NCBI RefSeq assembly: GCF_003258365.1
Contig: NZ_QHKM01000002.1
Span: 186,001-250,000 of the forward strand
DNA: 64,000 nucleotides
From: Hymenobacter edaphi
GTDB taxonomy: Bacteria > Bacteroidota > Bacteroidia > Cytophagales > Hymenobacteraceae
Direction: 5' to 3'
Position 1 is the first letter of the stretch. Every line of letters starts with the position of its first letter. This document shows, piece after piece, positions 25,246 through 34,375 of the stretch. The position numbers and the translations under genes were made by a program. The notes below the pieces were generated by a model. That model saw only the letters and a program-made list of their open reading frames with translations, was not told the origin of the DNA and made no database searches.

Positions 25246-26706
25246 TCATTCGGCGCCCAGTTCCTCGGCAATGCTGGAGAACTGCGCCAGGGCGGCCTGC
25301 AGGTTCTCGGTAATTTCCAGAGCCAGTATGTCCGGGGCGGGCAGGGTGGCGCTGTCCTCCAGGGAGTCGTCCTTGAGCCAGAAGATGTCCAGGTTCACCT
25401 TGTCGCGCTGCAGGAGCTGGTCCAGCGGGAAGGCGCGGAACTGCTCGGTTTCCTGGCGTTGGTGGCGCTGGCCTGGGCGGCCGTAGCACTGCACGAAGTC
25501 CTGCAGGTGCTCCCGGCGCAGCGGGTTACCCTTGGGCGTGAAGTGCTGGTTGGTGCGCAGGTCGTACACCCACAGCTTCGCGGTTTGGGCCTGCTCGCTG
25601 CCGGCGCGCTTCTCGAAGAACAGCACGTTGGCCTTTACACCCTGGGCGTAGAAGATGCCGGTGGGCAGGCGCAGCAGGGTGTGCAGGTCGCAGTCCTGGA
25701 GCAGCTTGCGGCGAATGGTTTCGCCGGCGCCGCCCTCGAAGAGCACGTTGTCGGGCAGGACCACGGCGGCGGTGCCGTTGACCTTCAGAATGGTGTAGAT
25801 GTGCTGGAGGAAGTTGAGCTGCTTGTTTGAGGTGGTGGCCACGAAATCGGGTCGCTCGTAGGTCAGCGTGTCCTTGCTGGTCTGGCCTTCCTCGCCGATG
25901 ACGGTGATGCTGCTTTTCTTGCCGAAGGGCGGGTTGGCCAGGATCAGGTCGTACCGGTCGCCGGGGTCGGAAAGCAGGGAGTCTTGGTTCTTGACCGGGC
26001 TTTCGGTGGAGCCCACGCCGTGCAGGTACAGGTTCATGGCGGCCAGGCGCACCACCGAGTCCACGATGTCGGTGCCGTGGAAGGTATGGTCGCGCAGGAA
26101 CTTGAGCTGCTCCCGGTCCAGCTCCTCGCCGAAGGTGTCCACGAGGTAGTCGCGGGCCACGAGCAGGAAGCCGGCGGTGCCGCAGGCCGGGTCGCAGATG
26201 GTCTGGCCGGGCTGGGGCGCTACGGCATCCACGATGGCCTCGATGAGCGGGCGCGGGGTGAAGTACTGGCCGGCGCCGCCTTTCACGTCCTCGGCGTTTT
26301 TCTGCAGCAGGCCCTCGTATATCTCGCCCTTCACGTCGAAGCCCAGGCCCGACCAGTTTTCCCGGTCGATGAGGGCAATGAGGTGCTTGAGGCGGGCCGG
26401 GTTCTGAATCTTGTTCTGGGCCTTCTTGAAGATGACACCCAGCAGGCCGGGCTCCTTGCCCAGGTCGATGAGGATGTGGCGGTACTGTACCTCCAGCGCG
26501 TCGCCTTCGAGGGTGCGCAGGGAGGCCCAGTCCTTGCCGGCGGGCAGCTGGGTGGTGCCGGGGGCTCCGGCCTGCTCGTCGCTCATTTTGAGGAAGAGCA
26601 GGTAAGTAATCTGCTCCACGTAGTCGCCGTAGCCCACGCCGTCGTCACGAAGTACGGTGGCATAGTTCCAGACGCGCTGGACGAGCTGAGAGGCTTGTAT
26701 GTTCAT
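25246..26706 (-). CDS. hsdM: Type I restriction-modification methyltransferase subunit HsdM
   Basis: A 486-residue N6-adenine methyltransferase, the modification subunit of the HsdR2M2S1 complex. An N-terminal HsdM_N helical domain (about 5-130, VWNYATVLRDDGVGYGDYVEQITYLLFLKM) precedes the catalytic domain with the SAM-binding motif TICDPACGTAGFLL (about 172) and catalytic LILANPPFGKKSS (NPPF, about 260). Length and motifs are intact, so the enzyme should be active. It is the last gene of the operon hsdR-hsdS-AlbA/ATPase-hsdM, with a 123-bp T-rich gap before it that may hold its own promoter. Confidence 0.95.
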   Translation of the reverse strand: MNIQASQLVQRVWNYATVLRDDGVGYGDYVEQITYLLFLKMSDEQAGAPGTTQLPAGKDWASLRTLEGDALEVQYRHILIDLGKEPGLLGVIFKKAQNKIQNPARLKHLIALIDRENWSGLGFDVKGEIYEGLLQKNAEDVKGGAGQYFTPRPLIEAIVDAVAPQPGQTICDPACGTAGFLLVARDYLVDTFGEELDREQLKFLRDHTFHGTDIVDSVVRLAAMNLYLHGVGSTESPVKNQDSLLSDPGDRYDLILANPPFGKKSSITVIGEEGQTSKDTLTYERPDFVATTSNKQLNFLQHIYTILKVNGTAAVVLPDNVLFEGGAGETIRRKLLQDCDLHTLLRLPTGIFYAQGVKANVLFFEKRAGSEQAQTAKLWVYDLRTNQHFTPKGNPLRREHLQDFVQCYGRPGQRHQRQETEQFRAFPLDQLLQRDKVNLDIFWLKDDSLEDSATLPAPDILALEITENLQAALAQFSSIAEELGAE

Positions 26707-26829
26707 GGTGGAATGGGGTGCGCGTTAACGCAATTTCTTTTTTTAGTAGAAGCGTGCTAAAAAGAAAAGGAATGCGCTTCCAGGCTGGAAAGGCGGTTTT
26801 CTTTTCGGTTTCTTTTCAGTTTCTTTTTT
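26707..26829 (-). other. T-rich gap between AlbA/ATPase gene and hsdM
   Basis: 123 bp with three GTTTCTTTTC-like repeats at 26795-26830 (+ strand reading) and several T runs, reading as A-rich sequence in the operon direction. It may carry a promoter for hsdM or slow transcription, but no consensus was found. Confidence 0.4.
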
Positions 26830-28476
26830 TTATGGCAGCAAATAGCGCCGGTTTTTAGTAGCCTTGCCCTGAGGCAGGATGCGGCCATCGGCTACCATCT
26901 GGTACACTTCGCGGCGTATTTCCGCTTCCGACAGCTCGCCCAACCGGCGGTGGATATCGGCCATGAGGCTGTTGGGGTAAGCTCGTAGGTCTTCTTCGAT
27001 CAGAGCCCGTAGCCTATGGGGCTCCAGCGTCTTCAGGCTGGGCTTCACGTCCAGATTGGCGGCGGCGTAGGCCTTGGGGTTGACCAGGTACTCGGTCGAC
27101 TTCTTCACGCCCCGAGCCAACACAATCTCCCATTCCAGCAGGCGCCCCAGCCAGGTGCGTAGCCGCTCTTCCTGCCGAAGCTGCAGGGCCTGGGCCAGAT
27201 CCGTGGCGCTGATATGCCCCTGCTGGGCAATGATGCCGAGGGTGATTATTTCGCGTTGCCGGAATTCGTAGTAGCGGGCCAGCGTATCCAGTAGCGCCAG
27301 GGCGGTTGGGTTCGGGGCCTGCGCGTAAATCGTCACGCGTAGGTTATTATACGAATCGTCTACCTCGGGCAGGGGCTTGGCATCCCGACTTAGCTTCTCG
27401 TAGATGAGGTCGTAGCCGGAGCCTTCGCCCTCCATCAGGCCGGTAGCCTGGAAGGTTTCCATAAGGGCCTGGTTGCGGCGCACCCGCTCATGCAGAATGG
27501 TAGTGGGCGTGACGCCCAAGGGCAATTGGCCCGGGCTTTCTACCTCCAACCGGTCCGGATATACGTGGATGGCTATGTCGGTAGCAACGGTGTAGAGGCG
27601 GTGGGCGAAGGCATTGGCCAGCAGCTCTCGCAGTACGGCCTCGGGGTAGCGCCGCACCTGCCGGCGGTACAGGCCCTCGGGGACTTCGTGGTAGTAGTGC
27701 AGCTCGACGCCCCGGCTCATCACGTCGTCCAGCAGCTGCAGGGGATTGAGGTGATGATCGAGCCAGGTTTCCTTGCGAATGCGCCGCTCCTGCTCATCAT
27801 ACACCAGGTACTGCACCATCAGGCCATAGCGTAGGCGGGCCCGTTGGTGGGGCGTGCCCAGCCACAACACGCCCAGATTGGTGGCCAGGCCATCTTCCCG
27901 CAGCATGTTGTAGTGCAGCAGGATTTCCGGTGTGCTTTTGCTTTTGACGAACTGGCTGACTTTGTTGGTAGGCGCCGCCCGTATTTTCTCGATGAAGAAC
28001 GATACCTCCGCCCGGCTCAGCTCTTCCAGCCGGATGCGCTGCGGGGTGTGCAGCTCCCACTGAAACCCGCTCTTTTCGCCGGCCAGCCGCAACAGGTCGT
28101 CGCCCACTACGGGGCGGCACTGCTCGCCCAGCCGCATGTACACGCGGCCGTCGGCGGTGGTGGCAATGGTGCTCAACGACGGATGCACCCAGAGCTGCAG
28201 GTACTGCCCGCCATTCGGACTGGTAATGATGAGCGGATCGGCCAGACCGACGTTGACGGCCCGGCCGCCAATGGTTTTTATCAGGAGGTTGGCGGCCTCC
28301 TGGTCGATGCGCTGATCGGCCGGGGGTAGTTCCTGCTTGTCCTCAATGCCGATTTGCAGCGTGCCGCCGCGGGCATTGGCCAGGCACACGCAGGTACGCG
28401 CCAGGTCGTTTATATCGGCACTCGGCCCGAATGCCTTGCGGAAGCTCTTCTTCTCGAAAACGTGGGTTTCGCTCAT
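26830..28476 (-). CDS. AlbA/Schlafen-domain ATP-binding protein in the type I RM operon
   Basis: A 548-residue protein of the COG2865 type. The N-terminal AlbA_2 (Schlafen) domain spans about 5-125 (FEKKSFRKAFG, LARTCVCLANARGGTLQIGIED, VYMRLGEQCRPV). A GHKL-type ATPase-like domain follows at about 290-400 (YPEAVLRELLANAFAHRLY, VESPGQLPLGVTP, GEGSGYDLIYE), then winged helices (about 425-545). ATG at 28476, 13 bp after hsdS. Such proteins are common next to type I RM genes; a role in regulating or backing up restriction is inferred and not proven. Here it sits between hsdS and hsdM. Confidence 0.85.
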   Translation of the reverse strand: MSETHVFEKKSFRKAFGPSADINDLARTCVCLANARGGTLQIGIEDKQELPPADQRIDQEAANLLIKTIGGRAVNVGLADPLIITSPNGGQYLQLWVHPSLSTIATTADGRVYMRLGEQCRPVVGDDLLRLAGEKSGFQWELHTPQRIRLEELSRAEVSFFIEKIRAAPTNKVSQFVKSKSTPEILLHYNMLREDGLATNLGVLWLGTPHQRARLRYGLMVQYLVYDEQERRIRKETWLDHHLNPLQLLDDVMSRGVELHYYHEVPEGLYRRQVRRYPEAVLRELLANAFAHRLYTVATDIAIHVYPDRLEVESPGQLPLGVTPTTILHERVRRNQALMETFQATGLMEGEGSGYDLIYEKLSRDAKPLPEVDDSYNNLRVTIYAQAPNPTALALLDTLARYYEFRQREIITLGIIAQQGHISATDLAQALQLRQEERLRTWLGRLLEWEIVLARGVKKSTEYLVNPKAYAAANLDVKPSLKTLEPHRLRALIEEDLRAYPNSLMADIHRRLGELSEAEIRREVYQMVADGRILPQGKATKNRRYLLP

Positions 28477-28489
28477 CGTTTCGGGGGCG

Positions 28490-30172
28490 TTAGAAGCCAA
28501 ACGAAGCTTGCACCCCGGCCCCCAGCGGCTCGGCGGCCGGCGCGGGCACTTCGGCTACGGGCGCGGCAGCGGGTTCGGGCTGGGCCTTGGGCTTGCGGCC
28601 GGGCTTGCCGGCTTGGGCCTTCTTCGGGGCGGTTTCCAATTGCACGGCACGCAGGCGGGCCAGCAGCTCGGCGGCTGGCTCGTCGGTGGGGTCCTGGGGC
28701 ACGAGCTGGCCGGTGAAGGCGCGGTGCAGGATGCTCTGGCGCAGCCGTTCGGCGCGGGTTAGCTCGGCGGTCAGGGTCTGTTCTAGGTCATTGAGTATTG
28801 AGAATCGTCTCTCAATCTCGCTTATGATCTGAAGCTGCTCACCGGTCGGTGGAATAGGGATGCGAACAGCTCTGATATCGTCAAGGCCCAAGCCGGCCTT
28901 TACAGCACCCCTGCGTAATTCTTGGAACTGCTTCTGTCCACCACCCTCACTTAAAAGGTACCAAGCGACATAAGGCGAAGTTGTCTCGTTTACCGGACGA
29001 GCAAGAGCGACATGTTGATTAATGTAAGCTTCTTCTATTCCTTCCGGTGCAAGGCCAATCATGCCAACATCTGCTGTAATAGAAACTAGCAAGTCACCCG
29101 GCGCAACTAAGCTTCTCAAGCCTTCTGCTTTACTAGGGAGCTTCACCTTTTGAACATCGGCGAAATCTATGTCAGTGGTAGTATGTGAGAGGTTTCCAAT
29201 TCGAATGAACAATGCGCCTTCTGTCGAATAGTATTCAGCCCATCCTCGTGAGCCACTTGTTACATAGTTGAAGAGTGTATCTCCTGTAGACCACACCCAC
29301 CCCAACGGTAGCTCCGGCAGCTCTGCCGTGTCGGGGGCTTCGGGCTCCTGGTACTTCTGCTTCCACGCCTCGCCCTTGGGCTCTTTGCCACTTTCGCGGA
29401 GCTTGGCCAGGGTGGCTTCTTCCCACTGCGCCCGGCGCTGCTGCCGAATCCGCGCCAGCAGGGCCTCGCCGGTTTCGGCGGCTTCGGGGTGGGCTTCGCG
29501 CCAGGCGCGGGTCAGCTCGCCCGTCACGGCCGCGTGCAGCACCGATTGGCGGTAGCGTTTCAGCAGCTTCTGCGTGGCCCGCAAGGCTTCCACGCCCGCG
29601 TCCAGCTTGCTGAACAGCTCCTCCAGCTTCGCCACGATGCGGCGTTGTTCGGGCAGGGGAGCAAGGGGAATGAAAGTTTGTTTCAACTGGGTAGTGTTGA
29701 TCCGCGAACGGGTTACACCACGCATGATTTTTTGATAGCCTTCGGAAATATAACCGGTGCTCAGGCCGTAGTACAGGTACTTATTGTCGATGGCCTCGGG
29801 GTTATAACGCACACAGAAGCAATCTGCTTTCGCAATGGCTGTGTCTTCAAGATGTGGAATCAATGCCGCCTTGACCCCATCGGCAATGAAAGAGCCCACG
29901 ATGACGTCTCCCTGATATATCGTGTGCTGTTTAAGGCCTTCATATTTCTCATGGCTTATGTACGTCGTCTTGTCGTGCTTGAAACCCAAATAGGCAAGGT
30001 TCTCAAGCCGAATAACACGTACACCTGAAGAGGTATAATCCGACGTCTTCAGGTGGGAACCGAATGGACCGTCAAAGACTGTTTGAACAACGTCTTTGAC
30101 TTGACACCACGACCAGCTAACCGGTACATCAAACAGCGCTTCTACCTCTTGTCCTTCGTTGCTTTCCTGCAT
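28490..30172 (-). CDS. hsdS: Type I restriction-modification specificity subunit HsdS
   Basis: A 560-residue DNA-recognition subunit. Two target-recognition domains are visible: TRD1 at about 15-185 (WSWCQVKDVVQTVFDGPFGSHL, ends PLPEQRRIVAKLEELFSKLDAG) and TRD2 at about 290-470 (PLGWVWSTGDTLFNYVTSG, ends PPTGEQLQIISEIERRFSILND), each followed by a conserved coiled-coil spacer. The C-terminus is a Pro/Ala-rich extension. TRD coding DNA is noticeably AT-richer than the spacers, the usual sign of TRD exchange. The ATG at 30172 is used; a GTG at 30181 would add three residues. It begins 19 bp after hsdR. Confidence 0.93.
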   Translation of the reverse strand: MQESNEGQEVEALFDVPVSWSWCQVKDVVQTVFDGPFGSHLKTSDYTSSGVRVIRLENLAYLGFKHDKTTYISHEKYEGLKQHTIYQGDVIVGSFIADGVKAALIPHLEDTAIAKADCFCVRYNPEAIDNKYLYYGLSTGYISEGYQKIMRGVTRSRINTTQLKQTFIPLAPLPEQRRIVAKLEELFSKLDAGVEALRATQKLLKRYRQSVLHAAVTGELTRAWREAHPEAAETGEALLARIRQQRRAQWEEATLAKLRESGKEPKGEAWKQKYQEPEAPDTAELPELPLGWVWSTGDTLFNYVTSGSRGWAEYYSTEGALFIRIGNLSHTTTDIDFADVQKVKLPSKAEGLRSLVAPGDLLVSITADVGMIGLAPEGIEEAYINQHVALARPVNETTSPYVAWYLLSEGGGQKQFQELRRGAVKAGLGLDDIRAVRIPIPPTGEQLQIISEIERRFSILNDLEQTLTAELTRAERLRQSILHRAFTGQLVPQDPTDEPAAELLARLRAVQLETAPKKAQAGKPGRKPKAQPEPAAAPVAEVPAPAAEPLGAGVQASFGF

Positions 30173-30191
30173 GCTATTCACTTAGGCCCCG

Positions 30192-32978
30192 TTACGCGGC
30201 CAGTACGTCATTCAACTCTTCCACCACCTGGGGCAACTCGTCGCCGAACACGGCCTTGGCGCGGGCGTAGCCGCCCTGGTCGGCGAAGGGCGGCAGGGTG
30301 AAGTCTTCCGCTTCCACGCTCAGGTCGGTGGCTACCTTGTTTTTCATCCACGTCAGCCACTGTTGCTGCTCCTCGGAGAACAAGCGGCCGGCCTGCTGCT
30401 GCTGCCCGAGCCACTGCTGAAAGCGTTGGTCCACGGTCAGCGGGTAGGCTTCCAGCGTATCGGTCTGGCGCAGGGCAAAGCGCACGAGGCTGATGAGGTT
30501 GGTGAGCAGCTTGCGGGGGCCGGCGCCGCGCACCCGGGCCCGCTCCAGCTGCTCGTAGGCGTCCCAGAGGTGCTCGGGCGTGAGCTGGGGGTTTTCGAGG
30601 CGCAGGGCGTCGGCCAGCTGCCGCACCTGGGTTTTGGTGAGCTGCCGCCGCCGGTAGGGCTGGTTGTGCAGCAGCTGCAGGGCCGTGATTTCGTTTTTGT
30701 GCCGCTCGATGAAGTCCTGAAACTGCGTCACCCGCTGCTGGGCCAGCGCCGCGGCGGCCGACTCGGGCGTGGTCCGTTCGCCGAAGCCCGAGCGCAGCAC
30801 CACGTCCTGGCTCACCAGGTCGATAACGAGGTCTTTCTGGGCGTGCACCTTGGTGAGCAGGTCGCGCAGGGCTGGGTCGTCGAAGAGGTGCACGGCGGTT
30901 TCGGTGAGCTGCCGGGTGGCTTCTTCCCAGTGGGCGTCGGTCGGTTCGCCGCCGTGGCCCTCCTGCCGGGCTACGGTGGCGGCGGCCAGCTCCTGCTGCA
31001 CCGGGTCTACGGCGTCGTAGAGGCGGCCGGCCAACTGCTGCACGCTCAGCCCGCCCGTCTGCGCCTCAATGGTGGCGCGGTCGTCGGGGGTGAGCTGCCG
31101 GTCGAGGCGGGCCAGGCGCTTGGCCAGGCTGTGCAGCTGGGCCGGGTCGTGGTTGCCCATGGCCACGGCGTGCATCAGCCGCTCGAAGCCCAGGGCGCCG
31201 GTACGTTCCTGGGTTTCGGTTTCCTGCTTCACGGAGTCGGTCACGCCCACGGCATCCACGATGACGAAACGCGTCTTGGCCGGGGCGTCGCTGGTCACCT
31301 GCAGCAGGTCAGTTGGGCTGATGACGCGGGTGCCGCGGCCCCGCATCTGGTCGAAGTACACGCGGCTGCGCACGTCGCGCAAAAACAGCAGGCACTCCAG
31401 CGGCCGGATGTCGGTGCCGGTGGCAATCATGTCCACCGTCACGGCCACGCGGGGGTTGAAGTCGTTGCGGAACCGCTTGATCAGCTCGTCGGACTTCTCA
31501 TCGGCCGAGTAGGTAATCTTCTTGCAGAACTCGTTGCTCTTGCCGAACACCTCCCGCACCAGGTCCACGATTTCGCCGGCGTGGGTGTCATTTTTGGCGA
31601 AGATGAGCGTCTTGGGCACGATGCTGCGCCCCGGAAACATCTCGGTGAACAGCCGGGCCTTCCACTCCTCCAGCACCGTCCGGATCTGATTCGTAGACAT
31701 CACCGAACGGTCGAGCTGTGAGGCTCCGTACACCAGCTCGTCGTCGAGGATTTCCCAACGTCGCCGGCGCGTCTGCCGCTCCATCATCTTCACGGCCGCG
31801 CCCTTCTCCACCCGGGAGCCTTGGCGCGTGATTTCCGTCTCGATGTGGTAGATGTCGGAGCCCACGTTCACGCCATCCACCACGGCCCGCTCGTGGCTGT
31901 ACTCCATCACCAGGTTCTGGTTGAAGAAGCCGAAGGTCTGCTTGGCCGGCGTGGCCGTCAGCCCGATCAGGTGCGCGTCGAAGTATTCGAGCACCTGCTG
32001 CCACACGTTGTAGATGGAGCGGTGGCACTCGTCGATGACCACGAAGTCGAAGGCCTCGGGTGGCACGGCCGGGTTGTAGGCCACTTCCTTGGGCCGTTGC
32101 GGGGCGGCACTTTCCAGCTCGAAGCCGGAGCGTTCCTCGTTGCCCGCATCGTATTCCGCCTCGCCCCGCAGCATGGAGTACAGGCGCTGAATGGTGGTGA
32201 TGGTGACCTTGCTGACGGAGTCGAGCTGGTTGGAGGTCAGGTGCTGCACGTTGTACAGCTCGGTGAACTTGCGGCCGTCGTCGGGGGCGGTGTACTGCTG
32301 AAACTCCTGCAGCGTCTGCCGCCCCAGGTTGCCCCGATCCACCAGGAACAGCACCCGCCTGGCCCCGGCGTGCTTGATGAGCCGGTACACGAACGACACG
32401 GCCGTAAACGTCTTGCCCGAGCCCGTAGCCATCTGAATCAGCGCCCGCGGCCGGTCGTCCTTCAACGACACGTCCAGGTTCCGAATAGCCTCCACCTGGC
32501 AGTCCCGCAGCCCTTCCGGCTGCACCACCGGCAGCTCCCGCAGCCGGGCCCGCAGGGTGGCCGTTTGCCGCATCCAGGTGCGCAGCGTATCGAGCCGATG
32601 GAAGCCGAAAACGGGCCGGGAGCGGGGCTCCGGGTCGCGCCAGTCGCAGAAGCGGATTTCGTGGCCGTTGGCCTCGTAGCCGAAGGGCAGCTGCTCGGCA
32701 ATGCGCTGCACGTGCTTGGTGGCGCTGGTGAGGTAGCGGGCCGTCTGCTCGGCCACTTCCGTCAGCGCCGTGCCTTCCCGCTTGGCCTCCACGATGCCCA
32801 CCATCTTGCGGTCCACGAACAGGGCGTAGTCGGCCGGCCCGGAGGCGGTGGGGTACTCGCGCACCGCAATGCCCGGCCCCGCGCCCAGGTTCACCTGCTT
32901 GTAGTCCTGCACCAGCCAGCCGGCCTGCTGCAGCTGCGCATCGATGAGTTGGCGGGCGTGTTGTTCGGGCGTAAGCAT
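30192..32978 (-). CDS. hsdR: Type I restriction enzyme motor and nuclease subunit HsdR
   Basis: A 928-residue EcoEI-type R subunit that translocates and cuts unmodified DNA. The N-terminal PD-(D/E)xK nuclease contains ADYALFVDRKMVGIVEAKREG (Asp then Glu-x-Lys, about 47-67; read in two parts). The SF2 motor has Walker A QMATGSGKT (about 182), VVIDECHRS (DECH box, about 312), TATP and QMRGRGTR (motif VI). The C-terminal EcoEI_R_C region (about 680-920) binds HsdM/HsdS. All motifs are intact. It is the first gene of the operon. Confidence 0.95.
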   Translation of the reverse strand: MLTPEQHARQLIDAQLQQAGWLVQDYKQVNLGAGPGIAVREYPTASGPADYALFVDRKMVGIVEAKREGTALTEVAEQTARYLTSATKHVQRIAEQLPFGYEANGHEIRFCDWRDPEPRSRPVFGFHRLDTLRTWMRQTATLRARLRELPVVQPEGLRDCQVEAIRNLDVSLKDDRPRALIQMATGSGKTFTAVSFVYRLIKHAGARRVLFLVDRGNLGRQTLQEFQQYTAPDDGRKFTELYNVQHLTSNQLDSVSKVTITTIQRLYSMLRGEAEYDAGNEERSGFELESAAPQRPKEVAYNPAVPPEAFDFVVIDECHRSIYNVWQQVLEYFDAHLIGLTATPAKQTFGFFNQNLVMEYSHERAVVDGVNVGSDIYHIETEITRQGSRVEKGAAVKMMERQTRRRRWEILDDELVYGASQLDRSVMSTNQIRTVLEEWKARLFTEMFPGRSIVPKTLIFAKNDTHAGEIVDLVREVFGKSNEFCKKITYSADEKSDELIKRFRNDFNPRVAVTVDMIATGTDIRPLECLLFLRDVRSRVYFDQMRGRGTRVISPTDLLQVTSDAPAKTRFVIVDAVGVTDSVKQETETQERTGALGFERLMHAVAMGNHDPAQLHSLAKRLARLDRQLTPDDRATIEAQTGGLSVQQLAGRLYDAVDPVQQELAAATVARQEGHGGEPTDAHWEEATRQLTETAVHLFDDPALRDLLTKVHAQKDLVIDLVSQDVVLRSGFGERTTPESAAAALAQQRVTQFQDFIERHKNEITALQLLHNQPYRRRQLTKTQVRQLADALRLENPQLTPEHLWDAYEQLERARVRGAGPRKLLTNLISLVRFALRQTDTLEAYPLTVDQRFQQWLGQQQQAGRLFSEEQQQWLTWMKNKVATDLSVEAEDFTLPPFADQGGYARAKAVFGDELPQVVEELNDVLAA

Positions 32979-33009
32979 GAGCAGTCGATAAGGAAGCGCA
33001 ACGTAGGAT

Positions 33010-34045
33010 AAGCCGCGGCCAGACTAGCGGCATGCTGGCTGCGGGTATCAACAAATCTACACAATAAGGCCCCGGACACAAACGAGGCGGTCCAGTGTGC
33101 AGCCTGAAGTATTTACAGACAGCCTAGGCACCCGCAACCGGCGGTATCCGGCCCACCGGAATAGCATCTGCACAGCACGTAGTGGGTGCCTGAGCCGATG
33201 AACCCGACCCAACCCGCATAGCTGGCAGCTCCGCTGGCATGATTGCCGCGATTCAGCCCAGTCCACCCCAAAATCGCCAACGAGCCACCACACGTCAAGC
33301 CGCCGCGCCCAGACACGCTGGACTCAACGCATGTCGCCCAAGTCGCGTTAGCGGACTCGATGTAAGGTGTGCTACCAGCTGTAGGGGCTTATGCGCCGGC
33401 GAAGGTCTTACCGGCACACCGGCCTGGTCAAGTTAACCCATATACCCAACCTCCCCACCCACCTCCGGTCGTCGTGCGCGGGAGGGTTAAAAATTAGTAG
33501 CTGCCGCAGCGGGATAGAAGTCGGTAGCTGACCAAGCCGGGCTACCCAATGGGGACTTTTAGGAGGGCAGACCGCCCGACTCAACTTTGAGTCGGGCCCT
33601 GTAACCAACTGCTTCGGTCTGTTTTAGGCGAACCGACAAAAAGCCTTAGAATGACTTGCCTATCGTAGTAGTGCCGCAAAGATGATGATTGATGTAATAG
33701 CTTGCAAATCAACAAGAAAAGGTGCATACAAACGTAGCATCTAGGCTTGTGGACGCTTTTCAACCAGCTCAGCCGGATGCGAAGTGCCGGTTGAGAGGCG
33801 CAAGACTTTGACAATAAGGGCCTTGTTTACATGGTGCCTTAGCAGGCAGCAAGCACAAGCAGCTTGACAAGTAGCCGAAACAGGCCAAAAAAAAATTTCT
33901 GCGCATCGGAGAGACACCCACTCCTGGTTACCTCCCCCTCCCATCGCCGAAGGGGGAAACGTGGCGAAGAAGATGTTCTGAACCAGAAGTCCGGATCAAA
34001 CAACGAGTTACAAGAAGGCTTGCTCCCCTGTACTGCCCCTGCGGA
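33010..34045. other. Gene-poor stretch downstream of the island restriction cluster
   Basis: About 1 kb without a convincing gene. It holds the hsdR promoter region, short open frames lacking codon bias, one Cys/Gly-rich frame (33113-33316, - strand) and a hairpin at 33574-33597. GC falls from about 33,600 onward. It reads as degraded or non-coding DNA. Confidence 0.5.
33574..33597. terminator. Hairpin GCCCGACTCAA, copy 1
   Basis: GCCCGACTCAA / CT / TTGAGTCGGGC forms a perfect 11-bp stem. The same hairpin recurs at 34348-34375, and its core resembles the middle of the terminator at 15177. No gene clearly ends here. Confidence 0.6.
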
Positions 34046-34255
34046 TTAGTTTTTGACGGCTTCTTCGATGCCTGCCAGGAACTCCGAGACGGTGGTGACA
34101 TAGTAGTGGCACAGCGTAGCCAGAGTCATAATGGTCACATTTTGCCGGATAGCCTCAATGCGGGCGATATGGATGCCGGTTGCGTCGTACACTTCCTGCA
34201 ACGTGCAGCGCTTGGATATAACAGGGGCAGATGTAGTGCAGGAGTTTAGGGCTCG
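34046..34255 (-). pseudogene. Remnant of an XRE-family HTH gene
   Basis: The - strand encodes TLQEVYDATGIHIARIEA, RQNVTIMTLATLCHYY and VTTVSEFLAGIEEAVKN before a stop, the C-terminal half of a Cro/CI-type helix-turn-helix. There is no ATG before the conserved part, and an in-frame stop lies at 34256-34258. The first helix is missing or altered. It is best read as a truncated gene; a short functional protein from a TTG is possible but less likely. Confidence 0.6.
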
Positions 34256-34347
34256 TTATCCGGAATGGGGATTAGCACGCCTTCAGGCAAGACGGAAAGG
34301 TGCGGGGGAGCTTTAACAATTCACCAACATAGAGCTGTATACGCTGT

Positions 34348-34375
34348 AAGCCCGACTCAACTTTGAGTCGGGCTT
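34348..34375. terminator. Hairpin AAGCCCGACTCAA, copy 2
   Basis: AAGCCCGACTCAA / CT / TTGAGTCGGGCTT, perfect 13-bp stem with the same core as 33574-33597. It may be a terminator left from a lost gene. Confidence 0.6.
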
